Assembly (NCBI GenBank): GCA_025618425.1 | Contig: CM046842.1 | Coordinates: 34,415,188-34,479,187 of the forward strand | Direction: 5' to 3' | DNA: 64,000 nucleotides | Origin: Heliocidaris tuberculata | Taxonomy: Eukaryota > Echinodermata > Echinoidea > Camarodonta > Echinometridae | In this document: positions 12,415 to 24,824 of the stretch, in pieces | Layout of the letters: each line of letters starts with the position of its first letter | Position numbering within the stretch: position 1 is the first letter of the stretch | Made by a program: the position numbers and the translations under genes | The notes under the pieces: generated by a model | Database searches by the model: none | Seen by the model: the letters and a program-made list of their open reading frames with translations, nothing else | What the model was told of the DNA's origin: nothing

Positions 12415-12783
12415 TACCCCGGGTAAAACCCCCTTCATACCCCCCCCCCCCCCGCAACGTAGCATGACTATAGGGAGCTCTCGAGCGCGAAACCCTTCAA
12501 GAGCAGCGTATAATGCAGTGTCCAAACTTCCCCTGCCCATTGTGCTCTCAATGTTTACACCGACTCCAAACCCACCAAATTTTGGCCATTCGGGGCTTTG
12601 TGATACCTCTAGTCACACCGCCAAACCGACTACACCTCGACCCCACACCGACCACATCTTGCATGGCCATTCGGGGCAGTGTTTGTTCCGTTTCTTTGGT
12701 GTGACGGGGGCATGAAGCTATTCCCTTTTCTTTCTTTTTAACGACTACCCATAGAAATAGTGTTTGCTATAAAGGAAGGAATA

Positions 12784-12930
12784 TCCATCCCAGTGGCAGA
12801 TTTAGGGGGGGGGGCACATCCGGCCCGTACCCCCCCCCCCCTTTTGAAAGGAAAGTATGCATTTTTTTTTTTTTTTTTCATTTATTTTTTTGCTTGTCAG
12901 AGAATTATGGAGGGGATCTGTAAAGCTCTA
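12784..12930 (+). repeat. G/C-tract repeat (TTTAGGGG..GCACATCCGGCCCG)
   Basis: GTGGCAGATTTAGGGGGGGG, GCACATCCGGCCCGTA, a C tract, then TTGCTTGTCAGAGAATTATGGAGG. The reverse complement of the same order is at 55200-55393 and 56360-56418. Confidence 0.75.
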
Positions 12931-13199
12931 GAAAATCGTATAAGGCCTTTTATTTTTCATCAGAATCGTGTCTATACGTAGAGACTACAGCACTGGAGCA
13001 TCTATGGAAACAAAAATAGCAACACAGATAAAAAGTCTGGACATCATTTTATTTACACATGACCTGAGGGCACTTCTAATTAAGGCATGAAAACTAACAC
13101 TTTTTGAGCCCATTATTAGCCCTTCTACCGCAGCTCTTCCATACTTGATCTTATTAGGTTTTTGAACCACTTCGGTGCCATTGACCAGTTAAAAAAGGA

Positions 13200-13453
13200 A
13201 AGAATGCACTAGTGTAGCCAGAGGGGGGGGGGGGGGGCAGACTGCCCCTGACAGCTTTTGACAAAAAATTGTGCCCCCCTTTTTAGAACTGATAACTTTT
13301 TTGTGTTGTTGTTTTTATTTTGGCTTGTCAGAGTATTATGGAGGAAAACTTGAACCCAATAAAATCTGACCCCCCCCCCCCCCCACTGAGGGACTTCGTG
13401 AGGGCTGGCGATTTTTTTTCCGCCACCGCCCCTATTCAAAAAAAAAAAAATTG

Positions 13454-13484
<31 letters not shown>

Positions 13485-13715
13485 CAGAGAATTATGCAGG
13501 AAAACTGGACGCCATTACATGTGATAACGCCCCCGCCCTTTCACGAGCAACTTTTGGAGGACTGAAAAAAATTCGCCCCCCCCCCGAGCTAGTTTTGGAG
13601 GGCTAGCGAGAAGAAAAAAATTTGGATCTGCCTCCAAGCAGTTCCCCCAAAGTTGACATCCTTGCATTTGTGTTCCCCCCCCCCTTTTTACAAAATCCTG
13701 GCTACGCCACTGGAA
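13200..13715 (+). repeat. Compound G/C-tract repeat with three TTGTCAGAGWATTATG units
   Basis: Begins AGTGTAGCCAGAGGGGGG and ends CAAAATCCTGGCTACGCCACTG, an inverted pair. Internal units carry CTTGTCAGAGTATTATGGAGG (13324) and TTGTCAGAGAATTATGCAGG (13481), each followed by a poly-C. A (TTGC)n run lies at 13456-13482. Same superfamily as 12784. Confidence 0.7.
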
Positions 13716-13959
13716 AGAATAGATCAGCCTATACTAGTATATAAAAGAAATTACATGTGTTAATCCAAAATTTTATTTTTAGGTTACTATTACGCCAAAT
13801 AAAATTGATTCCTGGTTTCTAGTCCCCTTATCTTTCCCCCTTTCAGCCCATTTCCTAAGTTTTTTTGTTGTTATTTGATGTTTTTTTTATTAGACATGAA
13901 ATGAAAAAAAAAATGGATGAAACCTATAGACAATAAGAATAACATATATCATCTATATA

Positions 13960-14108
13960 GTATACGGTACATTTTCCGGGTCCGCTCGCTATTCATAAGG
14001 ACCGCTCTTCATAGAAAACCGCTATTCATTTAGTCACGCGTTATGGATAGAGGTCCTTATGAGTAAGTGGTCCTTATGAATAGCGGTCCTTATGACTAGC
14101 GAGGTTAC
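13960..14108. repeat. Element of repeated TTCATAAGGACCGCT units
   Basis: The word ATAAGGACCGCT and its complement AGCGGTCCTTAT occur at least five times in both orientations, bounded by GGTCCGCTCGCTA and TAGCGAGGTTACC. Probably a small foldback element. Confidence 0.6.
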
Positions 14109-14335
14109 CCCACATTTTCAACTTGTTTTGAAGCTTTGTAGTGCGTAGATGCATACAATTTTATTTCAAAGATTTTGTGTGCAAATTAACCCAATAGCAT
14201 TTTGAGTGTGGAAAATATCCAAATATCAATAATAAGGAATCCCCGCCTCTTCTAACGAGAAATTATGATTCAGTTTGATTTGGAATTACTATCATTTAGG
14301 CGCATGTAGGCGCATTCTTTCTGTGATCTGCTACA

Positions 14336-14930
14336 TTAAAGGAAAATTCTACCCTGATTACAAGTTGATATTAAAAGAAGAATAAAAATTAAAGAAACAT
14401 ATCTGTGCAGGTTTGAGCAAAATACGATAAGAAATAAGAAACTTATGAATTTTTGAAGTTGTCAATCAATCAAACACAAATTGGTAACTCCCTGACGTAT
14501 CTTGCTCACAGAACTCCTAAGTCTTTAGGAGTTCTCTTGCGAGCTCCTCTCCCATTTGCCCTCATTTACCCCCCAAATTGTTAATCTTAAATTTTCTCTA
14601 AAGAAAATATTAAATCATACATGCACCTTAGATATAATCATTGATCATATGTTGTTGTTTTTTCACACAAAACCTGTATGAAACAAATTTATTCCTTCAT
14701 CAAAAACTAAGAGAATGAAAATTCATGGAATTTTCTGTACTGAGCAAATGGGAGTGGAACTCGCAAGATACGTCACGGAGTTGCTAATTTGTGTTTGATT
14801 GATTACAAATTCAAAAATTCAGAACTTTCTTATTTCTTATCGGATTTTGCTAAAACTTTCACTAATCTGTTTCTCTCATTTTCTGCTTCTGTTCATATCA
14901 ACTTAATGCCAGAGTAGACTTTCCCTTTAA
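14336..14930. mobile_element. Foldback element, family C, copy 2
   Basis: TTAAAGGAAAATTCTACCCT at the left and CTTTCCCTTTAA at the right. The long inner arms are complementary: AACACAAATTGGTAACTCC against GGAGTTGCTAATTTGTGTTT, and TTGATTGA-type blocks. Both termini are TTAA. Confidence 0.82.
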
Positions 14931-15289
14931 ATACACATCGAATAACACTTTTATAGGCATGAGTAGTCTACCCTCTAGGCAAAATTTGCCCGCGACCTAA
15001 CTACTGAAACAAAATTTATACAGTCACTTTACTGGGATCTTGTAACATACTACCTCTGTCCACTTTGCGACGTTCTTTTCAGTTGATTTATATTAATTTC
15101 ATTTCGATCAACAAGATAAAGCACTGTCATCAGCGACTTGGGACCATCCAGTTGTTGTGGACAAAGTGCACCCCCCCCGATAAATGTAATATTCATTTTT
15201 TGCCCCTCCCCCCCCCCCTCCCCGCCAACCCGCTCATTTAGAAGGGACGTACCCTCACACATATCCCGCTCGGTCGCTTAATTTTATTC

Positions 15290-15322
15290 CCCCCCTCCCC
15301 CTCCCCCTCCCCCCCCCCCCCC

Positions 15323-15369
<47 letters not shown>
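15290..15369 (+). repeat. Poly-C followed by (CT)n
   Basis: A C-rich run including 20 or more consecutive C, then about 17 CT units. Strongly homopyrimidine; expect sequencing and assembly errors here. Confidence 0.95.
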
Positions 15370-15372
<3 letters not shown>

Positions 15373-15539
15373 TCTCAGTCGGTTACGACAGCACATGCAT
15401 TATCGTTAAAAAACCTACTTCCCCTATTTAGGGGAGGGAATAAAAGAAAACCATGGAGGCGATTACTAATATAAGAAACCCGGATCCAGGGAGAAAGATC
15501 TAAAGTTCAGAGTTCTGGGTCAAAGTCTTACTTTCCGCC

Positions 15540-16066
15540 TCATCGTCATAGAAACGTGAAGCCGATCGCTATGACGTCATGATTTTTTTTTTACTCACGC
15601 TGCGATGGTGGTCGCGCGCGATAGGTGAATTGAACAGGTGTTATGACCGCTACCTGTAACGGTACTCTAATCCATAGTCACGAACGACACACTTCTACAA
15701 ATTTATTGATCGGAGGTTTTCGAGTTCCAGGATCTGAAAGTATTTCTATTTACCTCATATACCCCCTTTCATCGGTGGGATATGTAACTTCCTCTTTGAT
15801 AAGCTCTGGACTTGCAGCGCAAAGTGGAATAAGGGTGCAATATTTGGACCGCTGGAGCTAAGTTTTGGAAGAAGGGACCCCACTCTAGTCATTGTTGGAA
15901 CTGCTTTACACGAGTGTCGCACTGCTGACTGGATTAAATGGATTAATCGTTGTGTTTTTGACCAGTTGAAAGTGGAATGAACGTTGAAATTATTATCTTG
16001 AGAATGTATTTAATTTGATTTTGACAATTTTTGGCGTCGGAACGAGAGCAAACGATAAATCGAAAG
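15540..16066 (+). promoter_or_regulatory. Possible promoter and untranslated first exon
   Basis: This stretch is richer in CpG than its surroundings (for example GGTCGCGCGCGATAGG) and contains the palindromic CRE consensus TGACGTCA at 15572-15579. It ends in a strong donor (AAAG|GTAAGC, exon end 16066). The LRR gene needs an upstream 5' UTR exon because its first coding exon starts at a splice acceptor 12.2 kb downstream. No start codon with a long frame is present here. The link to the LRR gene is inference; transcript data would decide it. Confidence 0.25.
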
Positions 16067-17083
16067 GTAAGCAAGTTTGATAATTTTAACTCCAAGTCCA
16101 AGACTCGAGCAAGAGATTCATCCTACCGCCAAAGATTCGGGAACGGCACGTAGTGATGATTGATGAGGTTTTCTGGGTGAACAAGATATACCAACAGGCA
16201 ACACGAGGGGGAAATTGCAAACTGTCATTATTGTCAACCCTTTTCTATGTAGCCATAAACTTATTCGTTCAAATATTACATTTTAACAATATGTAAAACA
16301 ATCTGATTTGTTTCCCTTTTTTAGATACCCATTAATCCTAGGTCCTATTTTTGGAGGAATGATTCTTCTTTCTGAAAAAAAATCTGGTATTCAAATTATA
16401 TCTTCTGGACACTACATTCGTTTCTTTTAGTACTGACAACTTAAGTGTAAAACTGAAGAATACACAGTATTTCCTCTTTCAGCTTATTGATCAAAGATAT
16501 TCCTATTTCATCTTTGCTGCAGAAAGCTTGCAGATAATACTAAGACTAAAAGTTTAATCCTAACCATGTTAAAGCAGGGGTGCATGGGTGTGGAGTAGCC
16601 TATACATGGATGCTGTACATGTACCCAAATAAAGTTCACTGAAGAGGAAATATGCAAATTATCTGATATGTTTTACTTTATCATGGGTAATATTGTCTAG
16701 TTTTGTTCTCACTGTACAAATTACAAAACATTACTAGTTTGCTTTCAATCTAGAGATCTGAGATATTTTAGAAACTGTTGTCAGTAAGAGCCTCTAATTA
16801 TGAATATTATTATTTAATAAAATGAGTAATGACGAAATTCATGACACCTTACTGTAGCAATAACTGTTTTTCTGCTTTATAAGCATAATATGCACATCAC
16901 TGTAAATTAAGTGTCATTTAGTGTTGCATAAGGCTTCACTGTTGGCAGAAAAAAATCAATAAAGAACTAAGGCTCATTGCCTTGGATCTCTTTTGTTGAA
17001 AGAGATCTTTTCATATAAGCCATTCTAATCCGTTAGTCCTTTAACCCCATACAGGGGTCATGTGTGTAGCTAAAGATCTTTCC

Positions 17084-17516
17084 TTAACCCTTTCGAGACA
17101 ATTGACCACACTTTGTGGCTTGGCTCAATAACTTTTGATTCAGAGCCCTAAAAAATATACCCAGATATATGAGTAGAAAGAGTAAAAATTTCTGCACGCA
17201 CTGTGTCTGAGATATGAGTTTTCACTGTGTCCATTTTCTTGCATGACCATATTGCGTTTGATGCCAGGAATTTTATAAAGGAGAATAAGCTTTAAAATCC
17301 TTAAATTGGCAACATATTGAGAGGTTCAAAATCATTGTTTTATATCAACAATTTTTCAATTTTTCGTCAAAATTCCCAACCACGTGTGTTATTATCAAAG
17401 ACAATACATTTTATTAGAACCATGTAGCATTAAAATGAAAATATTATGGTTGCCAATTTGAAGAACAAAATGTGATCAATTTAGCCCTTAAATAATTGCT
17501 GTCCTGAAAGGGTTAA
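17084..17516 (-). mobile_element. TTAACCC element, family D, copy 2
   Basis: 433 bp, inverted relative to the 43765 copy. The ends are TTAACCCTTTCGAGACA and TGTCCTGAAAGGGTTAA, both with TTAA. The interior matches over essentially its full length. Confidence 0.9.
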
Positions 17517-19907
17517 CCTATTATTGACTGGCAAATTCTCCCAAGCTTATAGAGTTAATTGATACAAGGACGACCTGGTTCCTGTGGGCAATTGGTTGAC
17601 TTATTACTGTTTCTACAAACACATTTTATTTTAATTTTTTTCTTGAGAGAGAGCAGGCTACTTTTTTGTTTTAAGTATTCTTTTATTCATTTCTTTTCAG
17701 CGAAATCAACAGATGTACAAAAATATAAACATTACAATCATGAACGAAGTATAAACAGAAACTTATGCAATTAACTACAAGTAAATATATGGGAAAATGT
17801 ATACATTTGTGGAAGAACAAAGAATTTACACATACATTTACTTGTAATTCACTTAATATCTCAGCTTATTACTTGGAATTATACAGATATACAACTGAAT
17901 ATAATATACCTTTGTTTTATCTGCAAAAATGTAAACATTCATGGATGCACAAAGAATTTATACAACTGAAAATATACCTTAAATATAACTATTGCTTTTA
18001 TATGTTTTTTTTTTCACTGAACGAAAAACAAGGAGAAGAAAAGAGAGAGAGAAAAAAAGTAAAAATGAAATATGAGAGAGAGAAGGAAAAAAAATGATAA
18101 CCCAAAGTGGACTTTATTCTCCCCCCCCCCCCAAAAAAAAAAACCCAACTGAGTAATCATGCACTGAAATGACTCCCCAGGGAGTGAAAATAAAGAGCAC
18201 TCTATATAATTTGATATTCACTCTTAAACAAGTGATCACTAACATGACTCCCAGAAAGCAAAGAGTGAAAGATTCACTCTTTTTAGAGAGAGAAAGAGAG
18301 TATGGATTTTATATATCACATTTAACAATCCATTAACATATATGTTTTCACAGAGGCTCTTTTTCATTTATGATGGCTTTTATTCAGAGTTTTTATGACA
18401 AGCAGGGAAAATTACACTTCACTCCAATAAATAATAAAAATACAATAGCCCAAATGCTAAAAGAAATATCTTATAATTTGAAAGAATGAATATCTGAAAA
18501 TGTTTCCACCAAATTGGAAATATCCATTCTACATTGGTTAGCAACATAGTGAATCTGCCACATGAAGGCCTGTAGGACAATTCAGGTATGCAGGGTAACT
18601 ATCGGTATTGTGCTTGTGAATGTACACAAATAATTTGTATTTTTTAAAATGATTGAACGCAAAGGACAGTATTGTAAACACTCATGCATTGTACAGTCAT
18701 TATTGTTATCAAATTTTTATTGCTACAAAAATCCATCTTCATCCACATTAAGTACCACAGGATTACCCTTTTTAATTGAATTGATGTTGTTTAAGGTCAT
18801 TGCCATGGAAACAGTCACCAATGGGTAAACATCCAAGGTCAAAATCATGTACATTGTGTTGACTCCGGTAGAAAGACTTTTATTGCATTATATACTGACA
18901 AGCTTCGATGACCATGACTAATTGTGATCAGGGTGCGTGAAAGGATGATTAGAATTGAAATGAATGAATACCTAAATTTATAGCTACATTGTATAAGATA
19001 AGTAATTACATTTTTCACAGTCTGAATGTGGTATCGCGAAACGCACGTTTGAGAGCATCATTGTTTGGAACGAAAACTCAATAAAAAGTCGGAATGTCAT
19101 ATTGTATGAGAATCGTGTTATAACTGGACAGGGCTTGTTGTGTGTGCGTGCTGATGTGACAAATGAGCTGTAATCTCGTATGCTCCATCACTGTCCATGA
19201 CGTAATAACCTGATACGAAACATATGGTGTCAGCTGACTTCCCCAAAACCTGATTCTTTATAATTATGACGTCTCTTTATATATCAGTCTCATAACTTTC
19301 CTATAGTGTGAACAGGGTATGAGTTCGAGTTTGTAGCTATATACAAAACGATGGCAGTGATGGATCAGTAGAGGTATGGTTAAGTGGTTTTAAACTTTTA
19401 ACATTCGACTTAGAGAGATTGGGAATCCATGAAAGGGCTGTCAAAAATAGAATGGCATTACCTCATATACATGTACTGTACTTTTACATAACGAAAATTA
19501 CAACCTTCCTTTTAGCTCACGTTGACCTAGATGAATAATATTTTAGTGTTGGTTAGTTTTTAGCTATAGATGCAATATGATTGATGGCAGTGATATGGAT
19601 TGGAAGAGTCTTCATGTAGTGGTTTTACAATGACAAGTACAGAGATTGGGGAGCCATGAAAAGAATAAACAGTAGATAAAAGATTTTTTTGTGTCAGCTA
19701 TAGATTTCAGCTCTGAAATATGACTGAATAGATGATGAATTAGAAGCAACATCATGGAGTGATTTGAGCACTAACTGACATGGAGATGGGATGCTTGTAG
19801 GATTGTGTATTTATGTAAGGTATTTTTCTGCATTGTTTCTCTATACCCAGGTGGGTAAGTGGATATCAGAAAGAATGCTGTCATTGTGATTTTGATGTGC
19901 TTGTTAC

Positions 19908-19940
<33 letters not shown>

Positions 19941-20055
19941 CCAGCATGTACCAGGATCCAATTTACTATTCTTTAAATCATATTGGATAGTTTGATATTG
20001 CCCAGCTCTTTTTCAAAAGGAAAGAGCAGACAGCAGTATATTTGATTATATTTAT

Positions 20056-20069
20056 TCAGAAAGAGAGGA

Positions 20070-20106
<37 letters not shown>

Positions 20107-20325
20107 GAGAGAGAGAGAGAAAGGGTATAGAAGGTATTAGAGAAATGGTCATATAAAAGGAAACAGGAATTAAATTCTTAAAGTCTTAAGGTAACATTGG
20201 GGAGAAATTTAAAAGAGGAGTAATTGAGAGAGATAGATGGAGAAGTGAAGAAAGAGAGACAAAAGGGGGAAAAGAGAGTAGCGAGAAGAGAGAAAGAAAG
20301 TAAGAGAGAGAGAGATAGAAGATAT
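20056..20325 (+). repeat. GA-rich purine tract
   Basis: (GA)n with CAGA units at 20090-20104 and scattered AGAGAG to 20320. Purine-rich on the + strand. Confidence 0.85.
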
Positions 20326-20636
20326 GATTGCAAACATGCATGAATTTATTTTGTAAAGTCAATAATGTACATACCCCCTCCCTAGCCTCTAATCGTGCAC
20401 AATACAATGCACGGTACAGCGCATTGCTACAGGTGCAAAATCCAGTTACATTGTCTGTAAAATTTATACCCCCTGTTCAGACACAAAACGTTTATACCGA
20501 AACTCGATAAAGAAATGTATAAAATTTTCATCGTATAGCCTACGGACCGTTCTGACACATATCTAGACTGATTAGAAAAACATTGTGTAGATGCGCAGTT
20601 TTCCACTGCGCATGTTGTTATGGTTGCCTTTTTTGT

Positions 20637-20732
20637 GATGCCATCAATCAATTTTTTGTTCTGCCATCAATCAATTTTTGTTCTGCCATCAATCAATTTT
20701 TTGTTCTGCCATCAACCAATTTTTTGTTCAGT
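20637..20732 (+). repeat. 23-bp tandem repeat, four copies
   Basis: The unit TTCTGCCATCAATCAATTTT occurs with a TTG spacer about every 22-24 bp. The fourth copy has CAACC in place of CAATC. Confidence 0.88.
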
Positions 20733-20848
20733 TACCAATGTGAAACATTTCTTTAAGTTCAGTCTGCAAGGAATTCAGTTCTCTTTCTTAAAAGTGTTTT
20801 TTTTTTGTGCAAAGTAAACTTTGATGCTCATGTATCAAGGTTCATTAA

Positions 20849-20886
20849 TGGGGTGGTGGGGGGTGGGGTTGGGTGGGGGGGGGGGG
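20849..20886 (+). repeat. G-rich tract with quadruplex potential
   Basis: Five or more G runs of three or more bases separated by T or TT (GGGGTGGTGGGGGGTGGGG and onward) on the + strand. It satisfies the usual G-quadruplex pattern. Confidence 0.7.
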
Positions 20887-21435
20887 TAGTTGTCATTGTC
20901 CATAGCTTTATATTCTTTGGTTATTGATTGGTGATTAAGATTTTACTACAACTAAAGGTTTTCTATTACTTGAAAAAAAAATAAGTGAAATGTCAGTGTA
21001 TGAAATTGGAAGTAAAGCATTAGAAATGTACATTTTCTTATGATAAATCAGTTTAGTCTGTTGAAGTAAGGAGTATTCTTTGAGCACTTTGGTAGAAGTG
21101 ACAACTTGATTTGGTTGAGTTAAAGTGATGGTACCCTGAAAACTCATCTACACAGTTGCCCCTGCAGACACAAATATAGTTATTTTTGTGGTTTTAACCT
21201 TTGAGAATAGATTCCAAAGTTCAGCAGTTACAAAGTTAATCATTGACTGAAGTCGAGCAGCAAGTCAACATACTCCCTGACGTTGACACTAGTCGCTTAG
21301 ATACTGACAACAACCTCTCTGTCATGTACGAGTCCATGTGCATTCTTCTGAATTTGCCATGGTTTATGTTTTCAGTCTTTCCAATACTTCTGTGTTATTA
21401 TCTCAGTTTTGTGTTACATCTTTCTTTTGTTCAAG

Positions 21436-21960
21436 TTAAAGCTCATGTACAGTTTTGGTAGCAAAAGGAAAATTGGAAAGAAATGTGTTAAATATAGTCT
21501 TATGTTGATTTCCATGTATCAAAAGATGTTTGTACGAGATCATTTGGTATTCCATGGATGATTTCTGGTGCATTTTACCTTAAATATGTATAAGGAATGC
21601 TAGATTACGGCAATATACTGCCCTACGCTAGGACCTTTTCACCCTGACAGATCACCGCGCAACAACCTCGAGGCTTCGCACGGAGATAGCACGTGTGTCA
21701 CTTTGTGTAGGTTTTGAACGCGTGTACATGTATGGTGTATAGTGCACGCTGAAGTTGTTGGGAGTTTACATGTATATCCCTGACCCGGCACATAAATTAT
21801 TGTTTGCCTCTCATTTGTTTAATATATGCTACTTTGGGGCGTGAAATCTTCACAGCATCTTTGTATTGCTAGTATCTTGTTAGTTATCAACAAAAATCCA
21901 ATAAATCTGAAGAAAAGTTTTTGAGGGCTTACCAAAACTACATGTAAACATTACCTTTAA
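21436..21960 (+). mobile_element. TTAA-flanked repeat, family E, copy 1
   Basis: Runs from TTAAAGCTCATGTACAGTTT to AAACATTACCTTTAA (525 bp); the short inverted ends are TTAAAGSTMATG. It includes GGAGATAGCACGTGTGTCA and TTGTTGGGAGTTTACATG. A shorter copy lies at 39138. Confidence 0.75.
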
Positions 21961-24159
21961 AGTAATTTACAGTCTTGTTAGGCCATCATAGTCTGTTTCC
22001 TATGGTAAAATGTAGTATGGAGTTGCAGCAATTTGTTCAGTACCTGATCATGAGAATTTGATTTATTTGCTTAATAATCAATAACAATTCAGCTCATGGC
22101 CTGGAGTACTATACATTGTATTTAAACCATCCACTTCAAACACAGAAGTGAACATAGCAACATTATTGTAGGTAGATTTCATTCTTGTCTTTGTTCTGCT
22201 TGATAATACATTCAGGCTTTTAGACAAAATTTAAGAATGGGATGTCAAAATTAAAAAATAGGATGTCCCCCCCCCCCAAAAAAAAAAAAAAAGAAAGAAA
22301 GAGAGAAGAAAAGGTTGTTGATAAATGATGTGGATTTAAAGAGAAAATATAGGGCATCTTCCACAAGAAGATGGTGTCTTTTTTTACATCCAGACACCCT
22401 CCTGGCTAAAAGCCTGAGTACATTGTACTGCACTAAAACATTTTTGTTTATAAAATGAAAATGAACAAAGCAAAATGATTTTATGTAACATTCTAAAAAT
22501 GAACATACATATAACAATATAACAATTTGTTTTTAAATCTAATTATAGACTGCATGTGAAACTTCAGATAAAGATATATTTCTTTATACAGGATATTTCG
22601 GATCATGCCTTACCATGGAAGAATCACAATTTTTGTTTACCTGGCTGTAGGCATTTATTTTAGCTGCCCTGGGTAACAGGGCAAGCCCATTTTATTCTCC
22701 CTGGAACAACTACCGTAGTCAGGTTCACACGGAGGCAGCTAAACTTTAAGTTTCACTTGTAGTTTCAAAACTTTAAGTTAGCTTGTAGTTTCAGAAACAC
22801 AAGCGAATACTGAAACCACGAGCAGCGAGGATCGAGTCCTCTTTGTAAAAAAACTTAAAAAGTTTCAATACCACAAGTCCCGTATGAACATATAGCTAAT
22901 GTCCCTTGTGCTTTCTTTTATTGATACATTTCACTGTGCTTTTACTTATTTGCACCTGTCCACGATGAACACAATAGTTTTGTTTCGAGTATTTGTCCCC
23001 GGGCTTTAATACTCAAGTACTCCGATGACTGAATAAATATAAACTTGTTCTCATGTTTGCAACAGCTAGGATACCTAAATTGCCTTGTATACATGTATAC
23101 CCCTTTTTTTTAGGGGGAAAAGAGGATGAGTCTAGACTCATCCTGGACCTGAAAGCTAATATGAACGGTGTCAGCATCACTTTGGTCTCCGTCTTTACTT
23201 AGTGTGAACTTCTGGATCCACTACGAGAGGAGGGCTGAGTCCTGACTTCTTCTTCTATTAATCTTCAAAGGGCCATGTAGCCTATCATGAAGATGAACTG
23301 AAGATTGCAATGGGTGCAAGGAAGAGTTATGTGGTTTATTGAGATGAAGAGATGAGGGCATATATAGATGCTTCAGGATCGAGGAGTAGTCCCTGGACTA
23401 TACTTGGAAAAAAAATGTAATTTGCATCTTTTGAGTCAAGTAAGCTGAAAATGCTATCTTTCCCAGTTTGGAAATGATCACAGCATTTACACAAAATAAT
23501 TAAGAGTAAGAACTAAAGAGTTAATCAACATTTCAAAGGGCCAATGAGTGACCACATGTTTGAAATGTATCTTAAATCCAGCATGTTAAAAGTGTATAAT
23601 CTACTCTTTTGACAACATGTTACTCCTCAGTCCTTGAAAATGTTGATTTAACACGGAGGTTTTTTGAGTGTATACTTGGTCACAGTAAACCAATGTTTTG
23701 CACTGACAGAACAAGTGAAGGACCTACGAGGTTCATTAGAGTAAGTACATTGTAAAAGTCTTTTTAAAGAAAATAGATACTGTATCAAGTAAACCTTGCC
23801 TTGTTTTTATTAGGCTTGCTCGCCAAGTCACCTCGGGCTTAAAACTACATGCTATGTAGTTCTTGAAAAAAATACACTTTATTTTTATGCAATCCCAGAT
23901 AAGTCTTTCTAACTGGAATTGAGGGATTTCTTACAAGTTGTCTGGATTCTTAACAGTTTTTGCAAAACATACAGGTTTTTTTCTGTTTATTTTCAGTGCA
24001 AATAGATCAATGTACCATTAGTATCATTCACTTAGAGAGAACATTATATTTATCTTGTATTTTAACACTGTGTGCTCAGTGAGTGTTTGTGTATACTGTG
24101 GATGTTACAATAAGACATGCAATTTGTTCAATAGCTCATACACACTTTGGTTGTTAACA

Positions 24160-24445
24160 ATTGGGGGGGGGGGGGAGGGAAGGAGAGAGGGGTAAAACTA
24201 AAAAGTTATGATTACATGGTGTATCTTCACTTTTATAGCATTCGTGTAAGAGTGTTATAAGAAAGAGAGAGAGAGAGAGAAAGAGAAGGCAAGAGAGAAA
24301 GTGTGTTATGTTGTGAGAGAGAGAGAGAGAGAGAGAAATAGAGGAGACAGGGAAAGAGAGAAAGTGTGTGTGTGTGTTTGTGTGTGCGAGAGAGAGAGAG
24401 AGAGAGAGAGATAGGGAGAGAGAGGGCAAAAGAAATTGTTTGAGA
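24160..24445 (+). repeat. Poly-G and GA/GT-rich tract
   Basis: A G run at 24163-24175, then (GA)n blocks at 24266-24280, 24315-24335 and 24391-24410, with a (TG)n at 24365-24386. Confidence 0.88.
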
Positions 24446-24748
24446 GAGAGAACATGACTTATTACTATGCCAGTTTACGGCAATATACTTCTCTTTAATG
24501 TTATGTACAATTAATCATATTTCTTTGAGAATTATACATATTGTTCACTAATTTTTCTTGAATGCATTTTCAAGATTCTGGGATACACTGGAAATACATA
24601 TGGACACTATAGATTAGATTCATAACTCAAAATTCATGTGTTATTAACAACAATAATACTGAATGTAATACACAGAATTTTATATCAAATTAAGCATAAA
24701 TAGATGTACATCACCTATACATGGGCAAATTAGAACATCATTACCACT

Positions 24749-24824
24749 GAGGCATGAGTGTTATGGTCCATTAATCACAAAATAAACGTTGTTGTGATTA
24801 ATGGACAGTAACTCGTCATGCCTC
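24749..24824. repeat. Near-perfect 76-bp palindrome
   Basis: GAGGCATGAGTGTTATGGTC and TCCATTAATCACAA pair with TTGTGATTAATGGA and AGTAACTCGTCATGCCTC around AATAAACGTTG. A hairpin-type element with arms of about 33 bp. Confidence 0.85.

Noticed and set aside
20637..20732. CRISPR-like short repeats
   Set aside because: A 23-bp unit with almost no spacer between units; simple tandem repeat.
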